DNA from: Massilia yuzhufengensis | GTDB lineage: Bacteria; Pseudomonadota; Gammaproteobacteria; Burkholderiales; Burkholderiaceae_D | NCBI RefSeq assembly: GCF_900112225.1 | Contig: NZ_FOLD01000006.1 | Coordinates: forward strand, 124,001-188,000 | DNA length: 64,000 nucleotides | Direction: 5' to 3' | Shown: positions 1 to 8,259 of the stretch, in pieces | How the letters are laid out: each line of letters opens with the position of its first letter | How positions within the stretch are numbered: position 1 is the first letter of the stretch | Translations under genes and position numbers: made by a program | Notes under the pieces: model-generated | Seen by the model: the letters and a program-made list of their open reading frames with translations, nothing else | The model's database searches: none | What the model was told of the DNA's origin: nothing

Positions 1-511
1 TTTCGGGGTCGAGCGCGCTGGTGGGCTCGTCGAACAGCATGATGGGCGGGCGCATCGCCAGCGCGCGGGCGATTGCCACGCGTTGCTGCTGGCCGCCGGA
101 CAGCTCGTTGGGATAGGCGTCGCGCTTGTGGGCCAGGCCGACCTGTTCCAGCAGCTGGATCGCGTAGGCGCGCGCCTCCTTCGGGGTGGCGCGTTTCAGG
201 TTGACCGGCGCCAGGGCGCAGTTTTCCAGCACCGTCAGGTGCGGGAACAGGTTGAAGTGCTGGAACACGAAACCGATGCCGGCGCGCAGCGCGTTCACGT
301 CGCGTCCCTTTGCGTGGATGTCGCGCCCGTCGATGGCGATGCTGCCGCCGTCGATTTCTTCGAGCCGGTTGAGGGTGCGGATCAGGGTCGACTTGCCGGA
401 TCCGGAAGGGCCGCACACCACCACCACCTCGTTCTTCGCCACGCGCTCGCTGACATCGACCAGGGCGTGGTAGTCGCCGTACCACTTGTTGACTTTATCG
501 AGAACGATCAT
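1..511 (-). CDS. Polar amino-acid ABC transporter ATP-binding protein (partial, C-terminus off the window)
   Basis: Cytoplasmic ATPase that powers uptake through the two permeases encoded just upstream. About 170 residues are visible: Walker [10 protein letters not shown] (residues 34-42), Q-loop region [11 protein letters not shown], signature LSGGQQQR and Walker B IMLFDEP, ending in the D-loop SALDPE at the window edge. The ATG at 511 has an AAGGA site about 8 bases upstream and follows the permease stop by 15 bases, so it is the last visible gene of a four-gene operon. The signature and Q-loop are typical of the GlnQ/GltL family. Glutamate/aspartate, glutamine or another polar amino acid cannot be told apart from sequence alone. 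Confidence 0.95.
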   Translation of the reverse strand, partial: MIVLDKVNKWYGDYHALVDVSERVAKNEVVVVCGPSGSGKSTLIRTLNRLEEIDGGSIAIDGRDIHAKGRDVNALRAGIGFVFQHFNLFPHLTVLENCALAPVNLKRATPKEARAYAIQLLEQVGLAHKRDAYPNELSGGQQQRVAIARALAMRPPIMLFDEPTSALDPE

Positions 512-526
512 CGTTCGCTTCCTTTT

Positions 527-1222
527 CTACGAAGCCTGCACGGCGCGCTTGCCTGCCAGGCGGCGCTCGAACAGGAAGGCCAGGCGGGACAGGCCGAAAC
601 AGAGGATGAAATAGGTCAGCGCCAGGATCAGGTAGACCTCGACCGCCTGGGTGAACACCAGCGTGTTCACCTGGGTCGCAATGAAGGACACTTCCGACAG
701 GCCGATGATGTAGCCGAGCGACGTCGCCTTGATGGTCGATACCAGCTGGCTGACGATCGACGGCAGGCTGCTGCGCAGGGTCTGCGGCAGCACCACCAGG
801 CGCAGCGCCTGTGGGTAGGACAGGCCGAGCGAGCGCGCGCTTTCCAGCTGGCCTTTCGGCAGCGAACGGATGCCGGCCGCGACGATCTCGGCCAGGTAGA
901 CGCCGTCGAACAGCACCAGCACCATCAGCATGGTGGTGGCCTGCCCCGTCTTGACGCCGGTGACGGCCGGCAGGAAGAAGTAGGCCCAGAACACCACCAG
1001 CAGCAGAGGCACCGCGCGCACCACCTGCACCAGGGCCGCCACCGGCCAGGCAATGGCACGATAGCTGCTCACGCGCGCCACGCCCAGCAGCAGGCCGAAG
1101 GGCATCGCCAGCAGCAGCGCACCCACCGACAGCAGCACCGTGAGCGCCAGGCCGCCCAGGGGACCATCGGGATATTGGCCGACCAGGAAGTACAGCCAGT
1201 AGGTATCGATCAGTTCGAGCAC
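527..1222 (-). CDS. Polar amino-acid ABC transporter permease (GltK/HisM type)
   Basis: Inner-membrane permease of about 231 residues with the usual five or so hydrophobic segments and the EAA loop that contacts the ATPase (ESARSLGLSYPQALRLVVLPQ). I place the start at GTG 1222 (VLELIDTYW). It has GAGG five bases upstream and lies 7 bases after the stop of the neighbouring permease. A longer in-frame opening reaches 1276 but would overlap that permease by 47 bases and has no recognisable site. It should pair with the 1230-1925 permease as a heterodimer, as in GltJ/GltK. Confidence 0.93.
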   Translation of the reverse strand: MLELIDTYWLYFLVGQYPDGPLGGLALTVLLSVGALLLAMPFGLLLGVARVSSYRAIAWPVAALVQVVRAVPLLLVVFWAYFFLPAVTGVKTGQATTMLMVLVLFDGVYLAEIVAAGIRSLPKGQLESARSLGLSYPQALRLVVLPQTLRSSLPSIVSQLVSTIKATSLGYIIGLSEVSFIATQVNTLVFTQAVEVYLILALTYFILCFGLSRLAFLFERRLAGKRAVQAS

Positions 1223-1229
1223 AGGGACC

Positions 1230-1925
1230 TCATGCCGGACGGACCGGGTAGCGCCGCTGGTACAGGTGGGCGGCAAGCGAAATGAGCAGCGACACCGTCA
1301 GGTAGGCCAGCGTGGCGAACGTGAAGGCCTCGACGCTGCGAAAACTGCTGGTTTCCACGCGCGCGGCCTGGTACATCAATTCGGCCGCGCCGATCACGGT
1401 GGCCACGCTGGTGTCCTTCCACAGGTTGACGGTCTGCGACAGCAGCGGTGGGATCGCCGCGCGGAAGGCTTGCGGCAGCAGCACCAGGCGCACCGCCTTG
1501 AAGCGGCCCAGGCCGAGCGAGCGCGCCGCTTCCAGCTGGCTGGCTGGCACCGCGCGGATGCCGCTGCGGATGTCTTCGGCCATGTGCACGCCGCTGTAGA
1601 GCGACAGCGCGATGACGGCGCATATGGCTTCCGGACTGTGCGCGTACAGGAATTCGCGCGCGCCTTCCGGCAGCAGCTCGGGAAAGGCGAAATACCAGAA
1701 CAGCAGGTGCGCCAGCAGCGGGACGTTGCGGATCGCTTCGACGACGATGCTGCCCGCCGCGCGCAGCGGCGCGATGCTTGAGGTGCGCATCACGGCCAGC
1801 AGCGCGCCGAGCGGCAGCGCGAACACGAAGGCGGCGGCGGTCAGCTGGAGCGACAGGATGAATCCCTGCACCAGCCAGTCATGGTACTGGCCGGACTGCA
1901 GGATGGATGGATCGAAGAACTGCAA
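1230..1925 (-). CDS. Polar amino-acid ABC transporter permease (GltJ/HisQ type)
   Basis: Inner-membrane permease of 231 residues. It shows the His/Glu/Gln-family permease pattern: an early hydrophobic helix (FILSLQLTAAAFVFALPLGA), the EAIRNVPLLAHLLFWYF segment, and the EAA loop EAARSLGLGRFKAVRLVLLPQ near residues 133-153. It lies between the binding-protein gene (stop 6 bases upstream) and the second permease (GTG 7 bases downstream), the standard binding protein-permease-permease-ATPase order. The substrate is a polar amino acid by family; the exact one is unknown. Confidence 0.93.
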   Translation of the reverse strand: MQFFDPSILQSGQYHDWLVQGFILSLQLTAAAFVFALPLGALLAVMRTSSIAPLRAAGSIVVEAIRNVPLLAHLLFWYFAFPELLPEGAREFLYAHSPEAICAVIALSLYSGVHMAEDIRSGIRAVPASQLEAARSLGLGRFKAVRLVLLPQAFRAAIPPLLSQTVNLWKDTSVATVIGAAELMYQAARVETSSFRSVEAFTFATLAYLTVSLLISLAAHLYQRRYPVRPA

Positions 1926-1931
1926 GGCGGC

Positions 1932-2762
1932 TTAGATCTTGTCGGTGCTGATCTTGAAAGTACGCTTGGCGATGTTCGGGCGGGTGCCCGGGCCATACCA
2001 TTTGTTGAACAGCTGCTCGGCCGCGCCGCTCGCTTCCAGGCCGCGCAGGGTCTCGTCGACCACCGCCTTCAGGTTCTTCTCGCCCTTGCGCAGGCCCAGC
2101 GCGATCGACTCGATGCCGATGCTGGTCGGGAGGATGGTGAAACCCTTGGCGGCAGCGCCGAGCTTGCCGTAGTCGGCCAGCAGCGAGGACTCGTCGTTCA
2201 CGTAGGCCACCCCTTTACCCTGGCGCAGCGCCTGGAAGGCCTGCTGGGTATTCTCGAACGTCACCACCTCGGCACTCGGCACCGCCTTGCGGATATTGGT
2301 TTCCTGGGTGCCGCCGCGCACGGTGACGACCTTCTTGCCTGCCAGCTGGGGCAAGGCGCCGATGCCGCTGCCCGCGCGCACCATGACTTTCGATCCCGTC
2401 ACGAAGTGGGTCAGCGCGAAGTCCACCTGCGACTCGCGCTCCTTGTTGTGGGTGAGCGTGGCGGCCAGCACATCGACGTGGCCCTGCTGCAGCTCGGGGA
2501 TGCGGCTTGATACCGACATCTGCTTGAAGACCGGCTTCACGCCGATCTTTTTCGCCACGGCGGTGGCGATGTCGATCTCGTAGCCCACCAGCTGGCGGGT
2601 CTTGGGGTCGATGAAGCTGTTCGGCTCATCGGTGCCCAGCACGCCGAAGACGATCTCGCCTTTTTTCCTGATGTCGGCGAGCTGGTCGGCGTGCGCAGCA
2701 GCGGCGACCAGGTTGGCGGACAAGGCAAGTGCGCCCAGCAAAACATAACGACGCGTGCACAT
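1932..2762 (-). CDS. Periplasmic amino-acid-binding protein of the ABC importer
   Basis: Family 3 extracellular solute-binding protein, about 276 residues, that delivers a polar amino acid to the membrane complex. The ATG at 2762 is preferred over the ATG 27 bases upstream because GGAG lies six bases before it and translation then begins directly with a signal peptide (MCTRRYVLLGALALSANLVA, cleavage near AHA-DQ). Visible family features are GEIVFGVLGTDEPN at the mature N-terminus, the GYEIDIATAVAKKIG motif and the GGTQETNI hinge segment. It is the first gene of the operon; 197 bases upstream, shared with the divergent exonuclease gene, presumably hold both promoters. Confidence 0.94.
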   Translation of the reverse strand: MCTRRYVLLGALALSANLVAAAAHADQLADIRKKGEIVFGVLGTDEPNSFIDPKTRQLVGYEIDIATAVAKKIGVKPVFKQMSVSSRIPELQQGHVDVLAATLTHNKERESQVDFALTHFVTGSKVMVRAGSGIGALPQLAGKKVVTVRGGTQETNIRKAVPSAEVVTFENTQQAFQALRQGKGVAYVNDESSLLADYGKLGAAAKGFTILPTSIGIESIALGLRKGEKNLKAVVDETLRGLEASGAAEQLFNKWYGPGTRPNIAKRTFKISTDKI

Positions 2763-2959
2763 ATTTTTCTCCCGACAGCGAAAATTCAATCGGACCAGTA
2801 TACGGCATGATCTTGCATGGCCAAACGATCAAATTGCCATAAGAAAATGCGCATTGGGCTATAAGCGCCGAGAAATATTCACCCCGCCCCAGCCATCCGT
2901 GCAGGAGGCGCCGCCATGCTAAAGTCACAATACCATTACGGACTGAACACGGAGACAAG

Positions 2960-3757
2960 ATGCTGGTCGTTACTTACAACATCAACGGGATGAATGCCCG
3001 CCTCAGTGCCCTGCTCGAGTACCTCGAGGAGCGCAAACCGGACGTGGTCTGCCTGCAAGAGCTCAAGACGCCGCAGGAAAAATTCCCCGAACAGGCGATC
3101 CTCGATGCCGGCTACCATGCGATCTGGCACGGCCAGAAGAGCTGGAACGGCGTCGCCATCCTCACCCGCGACGGCCCGGCGCAAGAGCTGCAGCGCGGCC
3201 TGCCGGGCGATCCGGCGGACGAACAGAGCCGCTACATCGAGGCGGCCTACCAGGGCATCCTGGTTTGCGGCCTCTACCTTCCCAACGGGAACCCGGCGCC
3301 GGGACCGAAGTTCGACTACAAGCTGGCCTGGTTCGAACGCCTGATCGCGCGCGGCGCCGAGCTGATCGAGGCCAAGGTGCCGGTCGTGATGTGCGGCGAC
3401 TTCAACGTCATGCCGACCGAGCTCGATGTCTACAAGCCCGAGCGCTGGCTCACCGACGCCCTGTTCCGCCCCGAGACGCGCGCATGCTTCCATCGCCTGA
3501 TGGCGCAGGGCTGGACCGACTCGCTGCGCACCCTGTACCCGGACGAAGTGATCTACACCTTCTGGGATTACTTCCGCGACGCCTTCGGGCGCAATGCCGG
3601 CCTGCGCATCGACCACCTGCTGCTCAGCCCGGCGCTGGCGCCGGCCCTGCGCGGCGCGGGCGTGGATCGCTTCCAGCGCGCCAAGCTCAAACCGAGCGAC
3701 CATGCGCCGACCTGGGTCGAGCTCGACCTCGACGCGCTGGTCCACCCGAAGGGCTAG
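2960..3757 (+). CDS. xthA: Exodeoxyribonuclease III / AP endonuclease
   Basis: Cytoplasmic Mg-dependent 3'-5' exonuclease and apurinic-site endonuclease of base-excision repair. The 265 residues carry the EEP-fold motifs: N7 in TYNING, the metal ligand E34 in LQELKT, CGDFNVMP in the middle, RIDHLLLS, and the catalytic SDHAPTWVEL at the C-terminus. Length matches the XthA family (about 255-270). The start has GGAGA about five bases upstream. It stands alone between the divergent ABC operon and a LysE-type exporter gene 52 bases downstream. Confidence 0.96.
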   Translation: MLVVTYNINGMNARLSALLEYLEERKPDVVCLQELKTPQEKFPEQAILDAGYHAIWHGQKSWNGVAILTRDGPAQELQRGLPGDPADEQSRYIEAAYQGILVCGLYLPNGNPAPGPKFDYKLAWFERLIARGAELIEAKVPVVMCGDFNVMPTELDVYKPERWLTDALFRPETRACFHRLMAQGWTDSLRTLYPDEVIYTFWDYFRDAFGRNAGLRIDHLLLSPALAPALRGAGVDRFQRAKLKPSDHAPTWVELDLDALVHPKG

Positions 3758-3809
3758 GACTGAGCCGCTTGTTGTACCATGCTGGTCCGTTTACCGACCA
3801 GCTGACGTC

Positions 3810-4433
3810 ATGCTCACACCCGAACAGTTCCTCGGCTTCCTCACCGCCGCCATCCTGATCACCCTCTCGCCCGGCCCCGACAACATGATGGTGCTGGGCG
3901 TGGGCATCGCCAAGGGCCGCGCCCGCGGCATCGCCTTCGGCCTGGGCTGCGCGCTCGGCTGCCTGAACCATACCCTGCTGGCGGTGATCGGCGTCAGTGC
4001 GATCATCGCGGCGTCGCCCACCGCCTTTACGGCGCTGAAGATCGCCGGCGGCCTGTACCTGATCTGGATGGGCGTTGGCGCCTTGCGCAGCCGCGGCAGC
4101 GCGCAGGTGGCGGCCGGCGTGCCCGACGAAACGGCGCGCCAGCTGTTCTTCAAGGGGCTGCTGGCCAATGCGATCAACCCGAAGGTGGTGCTGTTCTTCC
4201 TGTCCTTCCTGCCGCAGTTCGTGGTGGCTTCGCGCGGGGATGCGAACTGGCAGATCGCGTGGCTGGGGCTGACGTTTACCGCGCAGGCGGCGGTGATCTT
4301 TGGGCTGCTGGGCTACTTTTCGGGGGCGATCGGGCAGTGGCTGAACAAGACACCGAGGGCGGGGATGTGGCTGGATCGGGTGGCGGGGGTGATTTTCGTG
4401 GGGCTGGGCTTGCGGCTGATCGTGGCGCGCTGA
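3810..4433 (+). CDS. LysE/RhtB-family amino-acid exporter
   Basis: Inner-membrane exporter of 207 residues with six predicted hydrophobic helices. The family fingerprint is clear: an N-terminal ITLSPGPDNMMVLGVGIAKG segment, the KIAGGLYLIWMGVGALR helix, and FFKGLLANAINPKVVLFFLSFLPQF. I take ATG 3810 (MLTPEQFLG), where homologous proteins begin; an open frame runs further upstream but overlaps xthA. Relatives export threonine, homoserine, lysine or leucine, and the substrate here cannot be read from sequence. The gene ends in a convergent region shared with the GH31 gene and containing a palindromic repeat. Confidence 0.93.
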   Translation: MLTPEQFLGFLTAAILITLSPGPDNMMVLGVGIAKGRARGIAFGLGCALGCLNHTLLAVIGVSAIIAASPTAFTALKIAGGLYLIWMGVGALRSRGSAQVAAGVPDETARQLFFKGLLANAINPKVVLFFLSFLPQFVVASRGDANWQIAWLGLTFTAQAAVIFGLLGYFSGAIGQWLNKTPRAGMWLDRVAGVIFVGLGLRLIVAR

Positions 4434-4490
4434 TACAAAAGGCGACGGCCCGCACCGTTCGCCCGTCGTACGCGCCACTGGCGCCTACGA

Positions 4491-4568
4491 CTTCCGGCGG
4501 AGGCCGGAACCCAAGTTTGCTAGCGTAACGCGAGCGAACTTAGGCTCCGGCCTTCGCCGGAGCGACGG
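4491..4568. repeat. Intergenic palindromic repeat, family A, copy 1
   Basis: REP-like element between two convergent genes. Each end forms a hairpin: TCCGGCGGAGGCCGGA on the left and CTCCGGCCTTCGCCGGAG on the right, joined by a middle holding ACCCAAGTTTGC and AACTTAGG. The same design (GCCGG...CCGGC arms, CCCAAGTT, TTAGGCTCCGGCC, ending GGAGCGACGG) recurs at 27413-27499 and in a related form at 60789-60893. Likely a REP/BIME-type dispersed repeat; no transposase of the RAYT type is in the window. Confidence 0.8.
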
Positions 4569-4607
4569 TTTACGGGGTGGTGGTTCTCGCTAAGCCGCAG
4601 GCTCCAT

Positions 4608-7007
4608 TCAAAGCGTGATCGACACCTTCGCCGCCGGCTGCTTGCGCGCCGCCACCGGCACCTCCAGCATCCTGTGCTTCCCATTCCACACAAACTGCAC
4701 CGCCCTTCCATCCACCGTCACCGCGCGCGGCTTAAGCTGGACATTGTGCACCTTCAGCGAGAAGCCCCGTTCCATCGGGGCCTGCGCCTTGCCCGTCTCC
4801 GTCTGCAGCCCGATTTCCAGTTTGCCGCCCGCATACGTGCTGGCAAAGCGCACGATCTCGTACTTGCCCTTCGCGAACGCGTCCGCCGTCTCGCCGTCGT
4901 CGTCATACATCTTGCCCGAGCCGGCAGCGACGCTCACGTCGTGGTAATAGTGCAGGTCGATCTGCCGCGTCGAATAATCGCGCGTGCTCATCACCACCTT
5001 GGCCATCGGGATGAAGGCCCCTGCCCGCACGTACACCGGGATGTTCGCCTCCACCGGCTTCACCACTTCCGTGATGCCACCGAAGTGCTTCTCGCCCGTA
5101 TGGAAATCGAACCACACGCTGTCCTTGACCGGGAAGTGCACCTCCTTGCGGGTCGCACCCGGCTCCACCACGGGGGCGACCAGGAAGTCGCGGCCCCACA
5201 GGTAGGTCGAGGACATGCTGGTGGCTTCGTCTTCCTCGAACAGCACGGGACGCATCAGCGGCGCGCCGCTTTGGCTGTTGTCGAAAGCGAGCGTGTAGTT
5301 ATACGGCAGCATGGCGTAGCGCAGCCACACGGCTTCGCGCGCCAGCACCTTGGTGCGCTCGGCGCGGAACACCGGTTCCGGCGCCACGTCCTGCTGCGCG
5401 TGCGGGCGGAACACCGGCTGGAACACGCCGTACTGCAGCCAGCGCACATACAGCTCGTCGTCCAGCACCGGGCCGGCGAAGCCGCCCAGGTCCGAGTGCA
5501 TGTAGGCCAGGCCCTGCATGCCCATCTGGAGCGAAATCTCCATCTGCGACTGCAGTCCGCCCCATCCGCGGCTGACGTCGCCCGACCACGGGATCATGCC
5601 GAAGCGCTGCGAGCCCGAGTAACCGGCGCGCATCAGGATGAAGGGACGCTCGTTCGGGAAGTCCTTCTTGTAGCCGTCGAAGATCAGGCGCGCCCAGTCG
5701 TGGCCGTAGATGTTGTGGACCTGGTCGGCAGTCTTGCCGCCGCCGTGCTGCACCCAGGACGGGTGCACTTCCGGCTCGCCCAGGTCGCCCCACCAGCCGC
5801 CCACGCCGCTGTTCTTCAGGTCCTTGTAGATGTTCCAGAACCAGTCGCGGCCCTCGGGGCGGTACAGGTCGACCAGGCCGGTATTCCCGAAGTAGAAGTC
5901 ATAGGCCGCCGGCTTGCCTGCTTTGTCCGTTGCCAGCACCTTGCCGTCCACCGCTTCCTGCCAGCGCTTCGAGGTGGTGAGGATGAAGGGCTCGGTGATG
6001 ACGATGGTCTTCACGCCTTTCTGCCTGAAGTCGGCCATCATCTTTTCGGCCGTCGGGAAGGTGTCGCGGTCCCAGGCCAGGTTGCCCATCGTGCCCTTGA
6101 CCTCCTTGCCGAACCAGAACAGGTCGAGCACGATGGCGTCGAGCGGAATCTTCTCTGCCGCGAATGTATCGACCACGGCGCGGGTTTGCGCCTCGCTGCG
6201 GTAGCCGAAGCGGCTGGCGAAGTTGCCGAAGGCCCAGCGCGGCGGCAGCGGCTGGCGGCCGGTCAGGGCGGTGTAGTTCGCCATCACCTCGTCCCAGCTC
6301 TCGCCCGCCACCACCTGGTAGGTCTTGCGCCCGCCGATCACTTCGTAGCGCAGCGTGCCGTCCTTGCGGCTGTCGAAGTCGAGGAAGCCCACCTGCGGGT
6401 TATCGAAGTGGATCGCGTATTTTTTCGACGACAGCGCCACGGGAATCGTGAAGTTCAGCAGCTGGGAAGTCTTGCCGTAGCCGTAGTCGGCCTTGTTGTA
6501 CAGCTCGAAGCGATTGCCGCGGCGGTTCATGCCGACCGCACGCGCGCCGGCGCCGTACAGCGCCTCGCCCTCGTCCAGCGCGAATTCGATGGTTTCGAAC
6601 TTGTCGCCCCTGGCGTAGCCGCCCTTCTCCGCCACCAGCGGCTTGCCCTTGTACAGGTAGCTGATGCGGAACGGCGCCTTGTCCACCACCACCGTGATGC
6701 CGGATGTCGCGAACTCGATGCGCTTGGCGTCGGTCTTGAAGCGCGCACCCACGTCCACCGGGGCCAGCACCACCGCGTGCGAAGCCGGGTCGGCCTGCTC
6801 GCCGGTCGGGATGAACGTCGTCTCGACTACATTGGCCGAGTAGGGTTTGATCAGGTAGCGTCCGTCGCTGGTGGCCAGCTCCAGCGTGTTCCCGTTGTGC
6901 TTCGCGCCTTGCAGCTGGCGCTCGGCGTTCTGGGCAAGGGCATGGGGACTGGAGAGCGGGACGGCAAGCAGGCACAGGGCCAGGCGGACGAACGAGGCAG
7001 TGGTCAT
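4608..7007 (-). CDS. Exported glycoside hydrolase family 31 (alpha-glucosidase / alpha-transglucosylase type)
   Basis: Exported enzyme of 799 residues acting on alpha-linked glucans. A signal peptide (residues 1-25, ...SSPHALAQ) is followed by an N-terminal beta-sandwich with the galactose-mutarotase-like GAGARAVGMNRRGNRFELYN, the TIM barrel (about 265-590), and C-terminal beta domains. The nucleophile is predicted as D408 in GWWGDLGEPE and the acid/base as D477 in PWSGDVSRGW. This motif pair and spacing recall, from memory, the Cellvibrio transglucosylase Agd31B (D412/D480), so transfer of single glucosyl units is possible; plain alpha-glucosidase or alpha-xylosidase is the alternative. No starch-utilisation partners flank it, so its regulation and substrate source are unclear. 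Confidence 0.92.
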   Translation of the reverse strand: MTTASFVRLALCLLAVPLSSPHALAQNAERQLQGAKHNGNTLELATSDGRYLIKPYSANVVETTFIPTGEQADPASHAVVLAPVDVGARFKTDAKRIEFATSGITVVVDKAPFRISYLYKGKPLVAEKGGYARGDKFETIEFALDEGEALYGAGARAVGMNRRGNRFELYNKADYGYGKTSQLLNFTIPVALSSKKYAIHFDNPQVGFLDFDSRKDGTLRYEVIGGRKTYQVVAGESWDEVMANYTALTGRQPLPPRWAFGNFASRFGYRSEAQTRAVVDTFAAEKIPLDAIVLDLFWFGKEVKGTMGNLAWDRDTFPTAEKMMADFRQKGVKTIVITEPFILTTSKRWQEAVDGKVLATDKAGKPAAYDFYFGNTGLVDLYRPEGRDWFWNIYKDLKNSGVGGWWGDLGEPEVHPSWVQHGGGKTADQVHNIYGHDWARLIFDGYKKDFPNERPFILMRAGYSGSQRFGMIPWSGDVSRGWGGLQSQMEISLQMGMQGLAYMHSDLGGFAGPVLDDELYVRWLQYGVFQPVFRPHAQQDVAPEPVFRAERTKVLAREAVWLRYAMLPYNYTLAFDNSQSGAPLMRPVLFEEDEATSMSSTYLWGRDFLVAPVVEPGATRKEVHFPVKDSVWFDFHTGEKHFGGITEVVKPVEANIPVYVRAGAFIPMAKVVMSTRDYSTRQIDLHYYHDVSVAAGSGKMYDDDGETADAFAKGKYEIVRFASTYAGGKLEIGLQTETGKAQAPMERGFSLKVHNVQLKPRAVTVDGRAVQFVWNGKHRMLEVPVAARKQPAAKVSITL

Positions 7008-7121
7008 GGGTCTCGGCTGTGAAAGATGTCAAAATGGACAAGCGAGAGCATGCCAGATTTTGGTCGCGCGAGACAGCCTCTATGTAATAAAGTTACATAA
7101 ACCTTGGGCCGAAGACCGCCG

Positions 7122-8093
7122 TCAGCGCAGGTAGGACATCACATTGCTTGCCACGCGCGCCGCTTCGGCGTCGGTGAGCGGCAGGTTGCGGAACGCGGCC
7201 CAGGCTTCCTGCGGGCGCTGGTCGGCGCCAATGACGGTGTCGGAGCCGTACAGCACGCGGTCCATGCCGACCTGGCGCATGCGGCGCACCAGGTGGCGCG
7301 CGTCGGCCTGCGACAGGCCGGGACGGGCGAAGGCGGTGACATCGAACCAGACCTGGCGCATGCGCGGGTCCTGGCGCGCCGCGGCGTCGGCCAGCACGGC
7401 CAGTGCGGCCTGTTGCGGCGAATCGTCGGCCTCGCCCGTGTAGGCCACCTGCACCGGCACGTCCGGCGCATGGGGCAACAGCTGCTCGATCAGCAGGCGC
7501 GCCTGTTCGGCGCCGGTGCCGCGCAGCTGCAGCAGGATGGTCATGCCGCGCGCATTGGCCGAGCGGAACACGCGCCGCACCTGGTCGACCTGGGCCTCGT
7601 CGTCGAGCACGATGCCGCCGGCGGCCGGCTGCAGCTTGATGCCGCGCCCGAATTCCGGGTTGGCGGCGCAGCGCGCCAGTTCGGCCAGCGCATATTTTTT
7701 CAGCGGATCGACGCTGCACAGCGCCACCAGCCGGTCCGGGTATTCGGCCGCCTGGCGCGCCGCCCAGTCGTTCTCGGCGCGCACCCGGCGGTATTCCTCG
7801 TCGAGCGAACGCAGCGGCTGTCCGTATACATAGGCCACCGACAGCACGGCGGCGCGTTCGATGCCGGCGGCGTCGAGCTGCGGGATCAGTTCCTGCGCCG
7901 TCACCGGACGCAGGGCGGCAGTGGCGGTGGACATGAAGGCGGCGGCGGCCGGGCTGAAGACATACTGGTGGTGGTCCGCCACCGGCATCGCCACCACGGC
8001 CTTGGCGCGCACCGGTGCGGCGGGCGCCGCAGCGGCCAGGCCGGCCGATGCCAGCGCCAGTGCGGTGCACAGCAGGATGGGAACACGCCTCAT
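7122..8093 (-). CDS. Exported amidohydrolase-fold protein with missing metal-ligand histidines
   Basis: A signal peptide (about residues 1-22) precedes an amidohydrolase_2-like TIM barrel of about 290 residues. The family backbone is recognisable: ADHHQYVFSP (39-48), GRGIKLQP (149-156), RRVFRSANARGMTILLQLRG (172-192), VPVQVAYTG (212-220) and DRVLYGSDTV (278-287). In relatives these positions are, from memory, DHHQH, KLH, a VVH strand and an AH strand. Here they read Y44, Q155, Q189 and Y218; only H42 and D285 of the usual set remain. It is probably catalytically dead or has lost metal dependence. It lies 114 bases downstream of the GH31 start on the same strand and diverges from the peptide transporter. 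Confidence 0.8.
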   Translation of the reverse strand: MRRVPILLCTALALASAGLAAAAPAAPVRAKAVVAMPVADHHQYVFSPAAAAFMSTATAALRPVTAQELIPQLDAAGIERAAVLSVAYVYGQPLRSLDEEYRRVRAENDWAARQAAEYPDRLVALCSVDPLKKYALAELARCAANPEFGRGIKLQPAAGGIVLDDEAQVDQVRRVFRSANARGMTILLQLRGTGAEQARLLIEQLLPHAPDVPVQVAYTGEADDSPQQAALAVLADAAARQDPRMRQVWFDVTAFARPGLSQADARHLVRRMRQVGMDRVLYGSDTVIGADQRPQEAWAAFRNLPLTDAEAARVASNVMSYLR

Positions 8094-8259
8094 ACTTTTC
8101 TACCTCGGGCAAATGACGCCGGCCAGCAGGCCGGCAAAAGGCCATGTTATCGCATTGGCAGCGGCGGCTGTCAAGATTGCATCTTCCATGCCGCTGGCGT
8201 AGCATCGCCCGGTGCCTGCCGGCAAGGACGGCGGCGACCATTCAGAACAAGGGCAATAG

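Noticed and set aside
1223-1276. Longer N-terminus for the second permease starting at 1276
   Set aside because: It would overlap the first permease by 47 bases and add a non-homologous stretch, while GTG 1222 has a GAGG site and matches the family start.
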